This document shows positions 27,520-36,342 of a DNA stretch of 64,000 nucleotides, one piece after another. Source of the DNA: Rhodanobacter glycinis. GTDB lineage: Bacteria; Pseudomonadota; Gammaproteobacteria; Xanthomonadales; Rhodanobacteraceae. The DNA is taken from contig NZ_RCZB01000006.1 of NCBI RefSeq assembly GCF_006438785.1, positions 1 to 64,000 of the forward strand. The letters run 5' to 3'. Positions within the stretch are counted from its first letter, which is position 1, and every line of letters starts with the position of its first letter. A program made the translations under genes and the position numbers. The notes below the pieces were generated by a model. It saw nothing but the letters and a program-made list of their open reading frames with translations, ran no database searches and was not told the DNA's origin.

Positions 27520-28059
27520 ATGACGGGGCGGGCAACCGGTTGGCGTAACGCATGCGGTGGACTGCTGTTGATGCTGGTGGGCTGCGCCATGACGCGGCCG
27601 CCACCGGCTCTTTCCTCCGCCACCGATGATGCATCCTGGAAGGAGGTGGTGCCGGTCGGCACGACGCGCTACCGGCTGGCGCTGGGCGAGGTGTCCAGCG
27701 GCGGCACGCCATTCCGGCGCGCGACGCCGGTGTATCCGCCGGAGCTGCTCGTAGGCTGTCCATCGCCGCAGGAAGTGCCGGCATTGCTGATCGTCGATGA
27801 GGCAGGCAAGGTCGGCGAAGTGCGCGTGGCGGACGAGGCACGGGCGGATACGGGCCGGCGTGCCTTCATCGCCGCCGTGCGCGTGGCGGCACGGCGGTGG
27901 CAGTTCAATCCGCTGACGATCAACCGCTGGGCCGCCGACGCCGACGGCAACAGCCATATGGTCGACAGCGGAGCGCGGCCATTCAGCCTGACCTATGTGT
28001 TCCGTTTCGAATGTCATGCCGGCAAGGCCACCGTTTCGGCTGCGGCGGCGAAGCCCTGA
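27520..28059 (+). CDS. putative lipoprotein with TonB C-terminal-like domain
   Basis: A 179-residue protein with a lipoprotein signal peptide (hydrophobic GGLLLMLVG followed by lipobox Cys22), then a domain resembling the TonB C-terminus: FRRATPVYPPELLVGC, VDEAGKVGEVRVADEA, and AFIAAVRVAARRWQFNPL. Such stand-alone domains are common in Xanthomonadales and their function is unknown; they lack the transmembrane anchor and proline-rich linker of a true TonB. Two further cysteines (in LLVGC and FEC) could form a disulfide. It lies between the atp terminator and glmU, with its own position, so the promoter is unclear. Confidence 0.7.
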   Translation: MTGRATGWRNACGGLLLMLVGCAMTRPPPALSSATDDASWKEVVPVGTTRYRLALGEVSSGGTPFRRATPVYPPELLVGCPSPQEVPALLIVDEAGKVGEVRVADEARADTGRRAFIAAVRVAARRWQFNPLTINRWAADADGNSHMVDSGARPFSLTYVFRFECHAGKATVSAAAAKP

Positions 28060-28132
28060 GCCCTTTCCCGCCCTCGTCCCGGCCGGACAGGCTGTTATGC
28101 TTTTTTGATCGAGACGCGTCAGGCCGATACCC

Positions 28133-29521
28133 ATGAACCAAGTTTCCCTCCACATCATCATCCTCGCCGCCGGCGCCGGCACGCGGATGAAATCGAACCG
28201 GGCCAAGGTCCTGATGCCGCTGGCCGGCCGACCCCTGCTGGCGCACGTGATCGACGCGGCGCGTGCGCTGCAGCCGACGGCGATCCATATCGTCTACGGC
28301 CATTGCGGCGAGCAGGTGCGGGCGGCATTCGCTGGCCAGCCCGATCTGCGCTGGGTGCTGCAGGCCGAGCGGCTGGGCACCGGCCACGCGGTGGAGCAGG
28401 CGCTCGCCGATGTGCCCGACGGCGTCTCAGCCGGAAATGTGCGTGTTCTGGTGCTGTACGGCGACGTGCCGCTGACTCGGGTGCAGACCTTGCAGCAGCT
28501 GGTCACGGCGGACGGCAGCTTCAGCCTGTTGACCACCCGCCTCGCCGACCCGCACGGTTATGGCCGCGTGCTGTGCGACGACCATGGCCGCGTGCGTGCG
28601 GTGGTCGAGGAGAAGGATGCCGATGCCGACCAGCGCGCGGTGAACGTGGTCAATACCGGCATCCTCGTCGCCGACGCAAAGGCGTTGCGCGGCTGGATCA
28701 GCCGGCTTGACCGCAACAACGCGCAGGGTGAGTACTACCTCACCGACATCTTCGGCATGGCCGCCGCTGAAAAGCTGGCGGCACTCAGCGTCGAATGCAG
28801 CGATCCGATCGAGGCGGCCGGCGCCAACAATCCGCTGCAGCTGACCGAACTGGAGGCGGCGTACCGCCAGCGCGCCGCGCGCGCGCTGCTGGCCGACGGC
28901 GTGCGACTGGCCGATCCCTCACGCATCGACGTGCGCGGTACGGTCGCGGCCGGTCGTGATGTCGAGCTCGACATCGACGTGATCCTCGAAGGCCGGGTGG
29001 CGCTGGGTGATGACGTGCGCATCGGCGCATTCACCCGCCTGAAGGACGTGCAGCTGGCCGCCGGCACCGTGGTGCAATCGCACTGCGACCTGGAGGGCGT
29101 GGTCACCCACGGCCCCTGCACGATCGGCCCGTTCGCGCGGCTGCGGCCGGGCACCGAACTGGATGCCGGCGTGCATGTCGGCAACTTCGTGGAAACCAAG
29201 AAAACCCGCATCGGCGAAGGCAGCAAGGCGAATCACCTCAGCTACCTCGGCGACACCGAGATCGGTCGCGGCGTCAATGTCGGCGCCGGCACCATCACCT
29301 GCAACTACGACGGCATCAACAAGTTCGTCACCCGCATCGGTGACGGCGCCTTCATCGGTTCCAACAGCGCGCTGGTGGCACCGGTGACGATCGGCGCGCA
29401 GGCCACCATCGGCGCCGGCTCGGTGATCACGCATGACGCGCCGGAGGGCGAGTTGACCGTGGCGCGAGGTCGGCAACAGACATTCCCGGGCTGGAAGCGG
29501 CCGAAAAAAGTACCGACATAG
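28133..29521 (+). CDS. glmU: bifunctional UDP-N-acetylglucosamine diphosphorylase / glucosamine-1-phosphate N-acetyltransferase
   Basis: A 462-residue enzyme making UDP-GlcNAc for peptidoglycan and LPS. The N-terminal uridylyltransferase begins with ILAAGAGTRMKSNRAKVL; the usual LPK of the G-x-G-T-R-M-x-S motif region is RAK here, with the catalytic lysine kept. Residues ~260-462 are a left-handed beta helix of hexapeptide repeats (acetyltransferase) including GPFARLRPGTELDAGVHVGN and NVGAGTITCNYDG. Length is normal. It follows atpC with one lipoprotein gene between, a common glmU position. Confidence 0.97.
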   Translation: MNQVSLHIIILAAGAGTRMKSNRAKVLMPLAGRPLLAHVIDAARALQPTAIHIVYGHCGEQVRAAFAGQPDLRWVLQAERLGTGHAVEQALADVPDGVSAGNVRVLVLYGDVPLTRVQTLQQLVTADGSFSLLTTRLADPHGYGRVLCDDHGRVRAVVEEKDADADQRAVNVVNTGILVADAKALRGWISRLDRNNAQGEYYLTDIFGMAAAEKLAALSVECSDPIEAAGANNPLQLTELEAAYRQRAARALLADGVRLADPSRIDVRGTVAAGRDVELDIDVILEGRVALGDDVRIGAFTRLKDVQLAAGTVVQSHCDLEGVVTHGPCTIGPFARLRPGTELDAGVHVGNFVETKKTRIGEGSKANHLSYLGDTEIGRGVNVGAGTITCNYDGINKFVTRIGDGAFIGSNSALVAPVTIGAQATIGAGSVITHDAPEGELTVARGRQQTFPGWKRPKKVPT

Positions 29522-29562
29522 AACCACCGCAGTCGCGCTCCAGCGCGCGGCTCAGGACACGC

Positions 29563-30555
29563 TCAGGCGTAGCGCCATCCGTCAATCTCCACCAGCAGTT
29601 CGCTGCGACAGATGTCACCGTGCAGCAGCAGCACCGGCACGCCGGGCAGGCGGTTTTGCAGGAAGTCGCGCACATGCGGCGCGTCGGCGCTGTGGCGCAC
29701 GTAGATCTTGAGCGGCGAGTGGGTGTCGAACGCGGCGGCCATGCCGGCGCTGGCCAGCAATGCTTCGAGGTTGGTCAGGGTTTCGCCGAGCTGGGCATCG
29801 AGGTCGTCCTCATGTGCCGACGCGTGGCCCACCACGGCCGCAGTGCCGGAGATCGCCAGCGCGTCCTGCGCCGGCAGCGTCATCGCGCGGGCAAAGCTGG
29901 GTGGTGTACGGCCGTACTGGCGCGGGTAACGCCATGCGCTGACCTGACGCGGGTTTTCCACCCGGCTGCCGGGCTGGTCGCAGGCCAGCAGGTAGACCTG
30001 CATCCGGTGTTCCGCTCCGCGGTGGCCGATGGCCGTGGCGGCGGGAAAGCCTTCGGCAAAGAACGCGCCCATGCCTTGTGCACGGCCGTCGCAGAAGTGC
30101 TTGTAGCGCTCGGCGTCGCCCGAACCCTGGTTGATCGCGCCCAGATAGTTCCACACCCGCAATACATGCTTTTCGGCACGCTGGCCGACGAACTGCCGCA
30201 ATGTCGCATAGGCAACGGTGGCGCTGGCTTCCAGTCCGCCGTGTTCGCGCTCGTCCAGTTCGATCGCCGCAAACAGCCAGCCGCCGCCCGCCGACCAGCG
30301 CAACGTGCCCTCGATGCCGCAGCTTACCGGCGCATCGACCCGCCACAATTCGAACGGTGCAGGCGTGTCGAAGCCTTCCAGCGCCACCTGCAGGTAGCGT
30401 GGATCGTCGCCTGGCGAGGCACCTGCGGCAAACCCGAACAACGCCAGTGTGCCGGGCTCGTCAAGGATGCTGGCGACTTCTGCCATGCGGTAGGACACCC
30501 GCGGTGCGCGGCGCGCGAGCGAGTCGATTTGTGGGGTTTCACATCCCTGAACCAT
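29563..30555 (-). CDS. xanB2: XanB2-type chorismatase (hydroxybenzoate synthase) of xanthomonadin/aryl-polyene synthesis
   Basis: A 330-residue chorismatase. XanB2 of Xanthomonas converts chorismate to 3-hydroxybenzoate (xanthomonadin starter) and 4-hydroxybenzoate (also for ubiquinone). Seen here: the PGTLALFGFAAG N-terminal segment, HVLRVWNYLGAINQGSGDAERYK (about 133-155), the AIGHRGAEHRMQVYLLA strand with QVSAWRYPRQYGRTPPSFARA, and a C-terminal RidA-like half ending in PGVPVLLLHGDICRSELLVEIDG. ATG 30555 is used; an in-frame TTG at 30564 is possible, and neither has a clear ribosome-binding site. It is divergent from the acyl carrier protein gene, with 74 bases between starts. Confidence 0.88.
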   Translation of the reverse strand: MVQGCETPQIDSLARRAPRVSYRMAEVASILDEPGTLALFGFAAGASPGDDPRYLQVALEGFDTPAPFELWRVDAPVSCGIEGTLRWSAGGGWLFAAIELDEREHGGLEASATVAYATLRQFVGQRAEKHVLRVWNYLGAINQGSGDAERYKHFCDGRAQGMGAFFAEGFPAATAIGHRGAEHRMQVYLLACDQPGSRVENPRQVSAWRYPRQYGRTPPSFARAMTLPAQDALAISGTAAVVGHASAHEDDLDAQLGETLTNLEALLASAGMAAAFDTHSPLKIYVRHSADAPHVRDFLQNRLPGVPVLLLHGDICRSELLVEIDGWRYA

Positions 30556-30629
30556 TGTGTACAACCGGGAACGACAAGAGCGCTATGTTACACTCCGCGC
30601 CCACTGCCACCGGGGGGAGGCAATGAATC

Positions 30630-30917
30630 TTGAGTACGGAATCGAGCATGGCAGAACAGACAACAGCGCAACACGAACTGGCTACTTTGATCGTGGAATG
30701 CCTGAATCTCGATACAGTGACTCCGGAACAGATCGATCCCGATGCCCCGCTGTTCGGCGGCGAGCTGGGACTGGACTCGATCGATGCGCTGGAGATCGCA
30801 CTGGCCGTATCCAAACGCCATGGTTTCCAGCTGCGTTCGGACAACCCGGACAACAAGCAGATATTCACCAGCCTGCGCACGCTGTCCGCGCACGTCGAGC
30901 AGCACCGCGCCGGCTGA
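30630..30917 (+). CDS. acyl carrier protein of the pigment cluster (XanC/ApeE-like)
   Basis: A 95-residue acyl carrier protein with the phosphopantetheine site S50 in GLDSIDALE. It carries the aryl starter and growing polyene. The start is a TTG at 30630, supported by GGGGGAGG ending 9 bases upstream. An in-frame ATG at 30648 has no correctly spaced site. It is the first gene of a rightward operon reaching 37080. Only one ACP is present, whereas classical aryl-polyene clusters usually have two. Confidence 0.88.
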   Translation: MSTESSMAEQTTAQHELATLIVECLNLDTVTPEQIDPDAPLFGGELGLDSIDALEIALAVSKRHGFQLRSDNPDNKQIFTSLRTLSAHVEQHRAG

Positions 30918-31017
30918 GACCGGCGCTTTCTCGCCGCATCAACTCCGCTATCGTCACGTGGCATTCCGTCGTCAGTGGCAGGCTTGCGGTTTCGACGGAA
31001 CCCTCGTGGAACCCGGC

Positions 31018-31737
31018 ATGAGATCTGTTTCTCCCCTGCCTGACAGCACGCCACGGCGTTATGCGTTGCTGTTGCTGCCGGCTTACCCCTTGCTGGCGAT
31101 CGCCGGTGCGGTGACGCATCGGCAGGTCTTTGCGTTGCTGGCGCTGGCCTTGCTGGCGACCGTGGTGATGCTGCCGCGCCTGCTGACGCGCCGCGTGGCG
31201 CCATGGTCGGTCTGGTTGGGCGTGCTGGCTGCGTTGCTGCTGCTATCACTGTATGGCTTTGCCGGCTTGCTGCTGGAAACCGTGCCGATCCTGATCAATG
31301 CGTTGCTGGCGTGCTGGTTCGGCCGCACGCTGGGTACGGCGGAGCCCCTGGTGGCGCGTTTCATCGTGGCGATTGAAGGCGCCGACCGACTGCAGCAACC
31401 CGGCGTGGCCGATTACGCCCGCCAGCTCACCTGGTTCTGGACGCTGTTGCTGGGCGCGCAGGCATTGCTGCTGAGCGTGCTGTGGCTGTGCGCCGAACAC
31501 AGCGGCTTGCTGACGCGCTTTGGGATTGCCTCGCCGCTGCAGGTGCCCGAGCGATGGGCCGCGGCGTGGCTGCACCTGGGTTGTTACGTACTGCTGGCTG
31601 CGGCGTTCCTGCTCGAATACGGCTATCGCCGCTGGCGGCTGCGCCACCTGAGTCATCCCGGCCTGCACGACATGCTGCTGCAACTGGCCATGCACTGGCC
31701 GCAGTTGCTGCGCGGCAAAGGGGCGGTGGCGTCATGA
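31018..31737 (+). CDS. COG4648 family membrane protein of the aryl-polyene cluster
   Basis: A 239-residue polytopic inner-membrane protein: hydrophobic segments at about 16-34, 38-52, 60-90, 130-155 and 175-200. Proteins like this follow the ACP genes in aryl-polyene clusters (ApeG type) and have no proven function; a role in anchoring the synthase or in transport is guessed. ATG 31018 is 100 bases after the ACP stop; GGAACCC upstream is a poor ribosome-binding site, so the start is uncertain. Its stop overlaps the next start (ATGA), indicating translational coupling. Confidence 0.72.
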   Translation: MRSVSPLPDSTPRRYALLLLPAYPLLAIAGAVTHRQVFALLALALLATVVMLPRLLTRRVAPWSVWLGVLAALLLLSLYGFAGLLLETVPILINALLACWFGRTLGTAEPLVARFIVAIEGADRLQQPGVADYARQLTWFWTLLLGAQALLLSVLWLCAEHSGLLTRFGIASPLQVPERWAAAWLHLGCYVLLAAAFLLEYGYRRWRLRHLSHPGLHDMLLQLAMHWPQLLRGKGAVAS

Positions 31738-32042
31738 ATGGCAGCGGCTTCGAGCAGGCGCTGTGCATCGATGCGAAGCATCCGGCGCTGCCTGGCCATT
31801 TCCCAGGCCAGCCGCTGGTACCCGGTGTGGTCCTGCTGGAGCAGGTGGCGCTGGCCCTGCGCGCATGGCGTGGTCAGCGGCTGACACGCGTGCTGGAAGC
31901 AAAGTTCGTGGCACCGTTGCTGCCGAATGAAGCGGCAATGCTGCGCTTGATGGAGGCGGATCCTGCGGGCTCGCGGATCCGTTTCGAGATTCAGCGTGAC
32001 GGCACCTTGCTGGCACGCGGCGTCGTCGAGGGAACGACATGA
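31734..32042 (+). CDS. ApeI/FabZ-like 3-hydroxyacyl-ACP dehydratase
   Basis: A 102-residue single hot-dog domain, the short ApeI-like dehydratase of aryl-polyene synthesis. The active-site region HPALPGHFPGQPLVPGVVLLEQ carries the FabZ-type HFPGxPxxPGV motif with the catalytic His; an acidic partner is expected from the second subunit region. It removes water from the 3-hydroxyacyl chain after each extension to give the conjugated double bond. It overlaps both neighbours by 4 bases (ATGA), so it is translated with them. Confidence 0.85.
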   Translation: MNGSGFEQALCIDAKHPALPGHFPGQPLVPGVVLLEQVALALRAWRGQRLTRVLEAKFVAPLLPNEAAMLRLMEADPAGSRIRFEIQRDGTLLARGVVEGTT

Positions 32043-32995
32043 GCACGAACGAGCATTGGCAGAGCCGCCCCGAAGGCGGCGGACATTTCGCGATCTGGCT
32101 GATCCGCGCGATCGCGTTGTACGGCGGACGCCGGATAGGGCGGCTATGCCTGTATCCGATCACGCTGTACTTCTACCTGCGCCGCGGGCCGGAGCGGCTG
32201 GCATCGAAACAGTATCTGCAGCGCGCGCTCGGTCAGCCGGTCTCGCAGTGGCAGGTAATCAAGCACATCCATTGCTTCGCCGCCACGATCCTGGACCGGA
32301 TCTTCCTGCTGGCGCATGGCGAGAAACCGTTCGAGATCGAGACGCACGGGCTGGATCTGCTGGATCAGCGCGTGGCGCTGGGTCGCGGCGTGCTGCTGTT
32401 CGGCTCGCATCAGGGCAGCTTCGAGGCATTGCGGGCCATCGGCGCACGCCGGCCAGGGATGCCGTTGCGGGTGGTGCTGGACAAGCAGAAAACCCCGGCG
32501 ATGACCGAACTGCTGGAAGCGCTGGCGCCGGACGTGGGCAAGTGCGTGATCGACGCAGCGCAGGACGGCACGTCGATTGCGCTGGCGATGGCCGAGGCTT
32601 GCCAGAACGGCGCTGTGGTGGCGATGCTGGCCGATCGTGGCCGTGGTCATGAGGTCCTGCGGCGCACCGAGTTCCTCGGCTCGCCGGCGCCGTTTCCGAT
32701 CAGCCCGTGGCTGCTGGCGCATACGTTGCAGGTGCCGGTGGTACTGTGTTTCGGCCTCTACCTGGGCGGCAACCGCTATCGGCTGATCTTCGAGCCGTTG
32801 AGCGATCGGGTGGAGATTCCGCGACACAATCGCGGCCCGGCACTGGATGCGTTGATCGCCCTGTACGCGCAACGGTTGGAGCACTACATCCATGTCGCAC
32901 CCTACAACTGGTTCAACTTCTATGATTTCTGGCAAGACGCGCCTCCTGCTGCTGAGCCTGCTGTTGCCGCTGTGGTCGAGCGCGTCGGCGTCTGA
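32039..32995 (+). CDS. lysophospholipid acyltransferase (LpxL/HtrB-like) family protein of the pigment cluster
   Basis: A 318-residue LPLAT-superfamily acyltransferase. In the family the catalytic motif is HxxxxD/E; here GSHQGSFEALRA supplies H and E (HQGSFE), followed by the conserved MLADRG segment. The C-terminal YNWFNFYDFW block is typical of the aryl-polyene members (XanD/ApeJ type). It probably transfers a fatty acyl or the polyene chain onto a lipid or glycerol-phosphate anchor, giving the membrane-bound pigment lipid; this is known for relatives and inferred here. The last 74 bases overlap the LolA-like gene in another frame. Confidence 0.82.
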   Translation: MSTNEHWQSRPEGGGHFAIWLIRAIALYGGRRIGRLCLYPITLYFYLRRGPERLASKQYLQRALGQPVSQWQVIKHIHCFAATILDRIFLLAHGEKPFEIETHGLDLLDQRVALGRGVLLFGSHQGSFEALRAIGARRPGMPLRVVLDKQKTPAMTELLEALAPDVGKCVIDAAQDGTSIALAMAEACQNGAVVAMLADRGRGHEVLRRTEFLGSPAPFPISPWLLAHTLQVPVVLCFGLYLGGNRYRLIFEPLSDRVEIPRHNRGPALDALIALYAQRLEHYIHVAPYNWFNFYDFWQDAPPAAEPAVAAVVERVGV

Positions 32996-33578
32996 ACCGG
33001 CTGCCGCATCGTCATCGGCGCAGGCTTTGATTGCCGCGCTGGGCCAGCCGGCGCCGGCGCATACGGCGTTTGCCGAGGCGCGCTTCCTGCAAGTGCTGGA
33101 CCGTCCGCTGGTGGTGTCCGGCGAGCTGTCATGGCTGGGTGACAATCAGCTGCAACGGCGCGTCGACAAGCCGCAACAGGAAACCGCCACCATCGCCAAC
33201 GGCGAAGTGACCCAGCAGCGTGCCGGCAAGAGCCCTCGTCATTTTTCGCTGGAGCGCGCGCCGCAATTGCAGGTGTTGCTGGACAGTTTCGTCGCGTTGC
33301 TCAGCGGCGATGCCGGCCGATTGCAGCAGGCGTTCGAGATCAGGCAGGCCGGTGACGCTGCTGCCGCATGGACGCTCACCCTGGTGCCGCGTGACGTGAA
33401 AGTGGCGAAGACCGTCGCCAGCATCACCATCGATGGCTATGCCCGGGAGTCGCGCTGCATGCACATGCAGGAAGCCGACGGTGATCTCGCGATCGACCTG
33501 CTCGGCTCGCTGGCGACGAAGATGCCGGGGCAGCCCACTCGCGAAGCGCTGCAGGCGCTGTGTCAGGGCACGCCCTGA
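32922..33578 (+). CDS. LolA-like outer-membrane lipoprotein carrier of the aryl-polyene cluster
   Basis: A 218-residue periplasmic protein with a clear Sec signal peptide (basic ISGKTR, hydrophobic LLLLSLLLPLW, cleavage near ASASEP) and a LolA-type fold (FLQVLDRPLVVSGELSW; later MQEADGDLAIDLLGS). Such carriers in aryl-polyene clusters probably shuttle the lipid-linked pigment or a lipoprotein to the outer membrane. The signal peptide requires ATG 32922, so 74 bases are shared with the end of the acyltransferase gene. The stop lies 2 bases before the MMPL exporter start. Confidence 0.85.
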   Translation: MISGKTRLLLLSLLLPLWSSASASEPAAASSSAQALIAALGQPAPAHTAFAEARFLQVLDRPLVVSGELSWLGDNQLQRRVDKPQQETATIANGEVTQQRAGKSPRHFSLERAPQLQVLLDSFVALLSGDAGRLQQAFEIRQAGDAAAAWTLTLVPRDVKVAKTVASITIDGYARESRCMHMQEADGDLAIDLLGSLATKMPGQPTREALQALCQGTP

Positions 33579-33580
33579 AC

Positions 33581-35905
33581 ATGCGCCGGGGCGCCCGCGC
33601 GACGCTGCTGATCGTATGGCTGCTGGCGCTGGCCGGACTCGGCTGGATGGTCAGCCAGCGTCTGAAGATCAGCACCGATCTGCGCAGCTTCATGCCGGCA
33701 CCGACCACGCCGGATCAGCGTTTGCTGATGGAGCAGGTCGGTGACGGGCCGGGTTCGCGCCTGCTGCTGCTATCCATCTCCGGTCAGTCCGACGCGCAAC
33801 TGGCCGCGCTGAGCCAGGGCATCGCCGCGACGTTGAAGAACGACAAGCGCTACAGCCAGATACTCAACGGCAGCTTCGACCTCGGTGCACTCGACGCCAG
33901 CCTGCTGCCGTATCGCTACCTGCTGTCGCCGACGCTGGATACGCAGCCGCTGGACGAGGTGTATCTGGCCGACCAGCTGCAGCAGCGGCTGGACGATTTG
34001 TCCTCGCCTGCCGCCAGCCTGCTGAAAGGTCTGCTGCCGCGCGATCCCACGCTGGAGATGCTGAAGCTCGCCGAGCTGTGGGCACCGGCCAAATCGCCGG
34101 AAGTGCGCGAGGGCGTGTGGTTCTCGCCGCAGAACGAGGCGTTGCTGCTGGTGCAGACGGTCGCTGCCGGCTTCGATCCGGGCGCGCAACAGCAGGCGAT
34201 CGACGGCATCCAGCAGGCGTTTCATGCGTTGCCCGGCAGTGCCGGTGCGAAACTCGAACTGAGCGGGCCGGGTTATTTCAGCGTGGTGGTCGGCGCGCAG
34301 ACGCGGCATCAGGCCGACTGGATCGGGCGCATCTCCACCGTGGGTTTCATCGCGCTGCTGCTGCTGGCGTATCGCAGCTTCAGCTCGCTGCTGCTGTCGG
34401 CGCTGCCGATCGCCAGCGCCGCGCTGGCCGGCATTGCCGCGCTGACCGTGGCGTTTTCCGAAGTGCACGGGATCACCCTGGCGTTCGGCTTCACCCTGCT
34501 CGGGGTGGCGCAGGAATACCCGATCCGCGTGCTCAGCCATCGCCGCGCGGGCGAGGATGCGGTGCAGAGCGTGCGCGCACTGTGGCCGCTGTTGCTCACC
34601 GCGATCGCCTCGGCGTGCATCGCCTATCTGGCGTTTTACGCATCGGGCGTGAATGGGCTGAAGCAGCTGGCGGTGTTCACCATCGTCGGCCTGCTGGTCG
34701 CCGGCTTCAGCACGCGTTATCTGCTGCCGCATCTGCTGCCGCGGCGCGTGCGCGACGTGGCTGACATGCGCTGGCTGGCGCAGGCGCGCGCGTTCGTCGA
34801 CCGTCTGCCGCGGCCGCGCTGGATTCCCGTGCTGGTGGCCGCTGCGATCGTGCTGATGCTGGCCGTCGCGCCGCGACCGTTCTGGCAGAACAACCTCGCG
34901 GCGCTGACGCCCTTGCCGCAGGCCATGCTGCAGCACGACGCGCGCCTGCGCGAGGCACTCGGCGCACCGGACGTGCGTTATCTGCTGGTGTTGCAGGCGT
35001 CCACCGAACAGGGCGTGCTGGCGCTGTCGGAAAAACTGCAGCCGCAGGTCGACGCGCTGGTGGCAAAACATGCAGTCGATGCGCTGGAACTGCCATCGCG
35101 TTACCTGCCGACGGTGGCGCGGCAACGCACGCGTCAACAACAGTTGCCGGACCCGGCCATCTTGCGGAAGGCATTGAACGAAGCCTTGCAGGGTCTGCCG
35201 TTCCGCCCCGATCTGTTCCAGCCGTTCCTCGACGACGTGCAGGCGGCGCGCGCGCTGCCGCCACTGACGCCCGAGCGTTACGCGCAGACGCCGCTGGGCC
35301 AGCGCCTCGACGCGATGCTGCTGCAGCGCGACGGGCATTGGCTCGGCCTGGGCACGGTCAGCGGCGTGCACGATGTGGCTGCCTTGCAGGCGCTCGGTAA
35401 AAACACCCACGGTACGGTGCGCCTGCTCGACCTGAAGGCAGCGAGCGAATCGCTGGTGGTCGATTACCGCACGCGCATCCTGCAGGCGTTGCTGGTCGCC
35501 GCGATCCTGCTGGTGTTCACCATCACGTTCGCGCTGCGCAGCCTGCGTCGCGCCTGGCACGTGCTGGCGCCGATGACCCTGGCGACGTTCCTGGTGCTGG
35601 CGGTGGAGCGCGTGGCCGGCGTCGAGATCTCGCTGTTCCACCTGGTCGCCTTGATACTCGCCGGCGGACTGGGCCTGCATTACGCATTGTTCTTCGAGCG
35701 CGATACCGGCGATCCGGCCGAGCAGCGGCGCACGTTGCACGCCACCATCGTGTGCGTGCTGTCCGCGCTGCTGGTGTTCGGCATGCTGGCGTGGGCCACG
35801 ATCCCGGTGCTGCGCGCGATCGGGCTTACGGTGAGCCTGGGCGTGGCGTTTCATTTCTGCCTGTCGATCCTGATGGCGCCGCATGCGCATGCTTCCGAAG
35901 AGTGA
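33581..35905 (+). CDS. MMPL/RND-family exporter of the pigment cluster (XanF/ApeM-like)
   Basis: A 774-residue inner-membrane transporter. One N-terminal helix (7-24) is followed by a periplasmic domain, a block of five helices (about 245-375), a second periplasmic domain and a last block (about 625-770). Signatures: AFGFTLLGVAQEYPIRVLSH and LHYALFFERDTGDP. MMPL exporters in xanthomonadin and aryl-polyene loci carry the product from the inner membrane. ATG 33581 lies 3 bases after the LolA-like stop. The C-terminal end overlaps the next gene by 23 bases. Confidence 0.88.
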   Translation: MRRGARATLLIVWLLALAGLGWMVSQRLKISTDLRSFMPAPTTPDQRLLMEQVGDGPGSRLLLLSISGQSDAQLAALSQGIAATLKNDKRYSQILNGSFDLGALDASLLPYRYLLSPTLDTQPLDEVYLADQLQQRLDDLSSPAASLLKGLLPRDPTLEMLKLAELWAPAKSPEVREGVWFSPQNEALLLVQTVAAGFDPGAQQQAIDGIQQAFHALPGSAGAKLELSGPGYFSVVVGAQTRHQADWIGRISTVGFIALLLLAYRSFSSLLLSALPIASAALAGIAALTVAFSEVHGITLAFGFTLLGVAQEYPIRVLSHRRAGEDAVQSVRALWPLLLTAIASACIAYLAFYASGVNGLKQLAVFTIVGLLVAGFSTRYLLPHLLPRRVRDVADMRWLAQARAFVDRLPRPRWIPVLVAAAIVLMLAVAPRPFWQNNLAALTPLPQAMLQHDARLREALGAPDVRYLLVLQASTEQGVLALSEKLQPQVDALVAKHAVDALELPSRYLPTVARQRTRQQQLPDPAILRKALNEALQGLPFRPDLFQPFLDDVQAARALPPLTPERYAQTPLGQRLDAMLLQRDGHWLGLGTVSGVHDVAALQALGKNTHGTVRLLDLKAASESLVVDYRTRILQALLVAAILLVFTITFALRSLRRAWHVLAPMTLATFLVLAVERVAGVEISLFHLVALILAGGLGLHYALFFERDTGDPAEQRRTLHATIVCVLSALLVFGMLAWATIPVLRAIGLTVSLGVAFHFCLSILMAPHAHASEE

Positions 35906-36323
35906 TTGGGCGCAGCTGATTCCACACGCCGGCACGATGTGCCTGCTGGATGCGGTGCAGGTGTGGGATGAGCGCACGATCCACGCGATCAGCGAAAGTC
36001 ATGTACGTGCCGACAACCCGCTGCGCGGCACGCAAGGCTTGCACGCGGTGCATCTGGCCGAATACGGCGCACAGGCGATGGCGGTGCACGGTGCCCTGCA
36101 GGCGCGCGCGCACGCCAGCAGGGAAGTACGTCCCGGCCGACTGGTCAGCCTGCGCGACGTGCAGCTGTTCGAGGAATACATCGATCGGCTGGACGGCCAT
36201 CTGGACGTCCATGCCGAATGCCTCTACGCCGACGATGGCGGTGCACAGTACGCGTTCCGCGTCGAACACCGCGGCCGGCTGCTCGCCAGCGGCCGCGCCG
36301 CGGTCATCCATCCCGTCATCTGA
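35883..36323 (+). CDS. ApeP-like hot-dog 3-hydroxyacyl-ACP dehydratase of the pigment cluster
   Basis: A 146-residue hot-dog protein of the ApeP family, the second dehydratase of aryl-polyene systems. The region IPHAGTMCLLDAVQVWDE contains the conserved HxGxMxLLD motif with the catalytic His. GLHAVHLAEYGAQAMAVHG supplies the second active-site element. Together with the ApeI-like protein it may form a heterodimeric dehydratase. It overlaps the MMPL gene by 23 bases. ATG 35889 is an alternative start. Confidence 0.83.
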   Translation: MRMLPKSDWAQLIPHAGTMCLLDAVQVWDERTIHAISESHVRADNPLRGTQGLHAVHLAEYGAQAMAVHGALQARAHASREVRPGRLVSLRDVQLFEEYIDRLDGHLDVHAECLYADDGGAQYAFRVEHRGRLLASGRAAVIHPVI

Positions 36324-36342
36324 TCATCAAGCGAGTCCCGCC

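Noticed and set aside
33770..35977. 735-codon minus-strand frame opposite the MMPL exporter
   Set aside because: Antisense to a clear membrane transporter; very rich in Gln/Arg/His, typical of shadows of Leu/Ala-rich genes.
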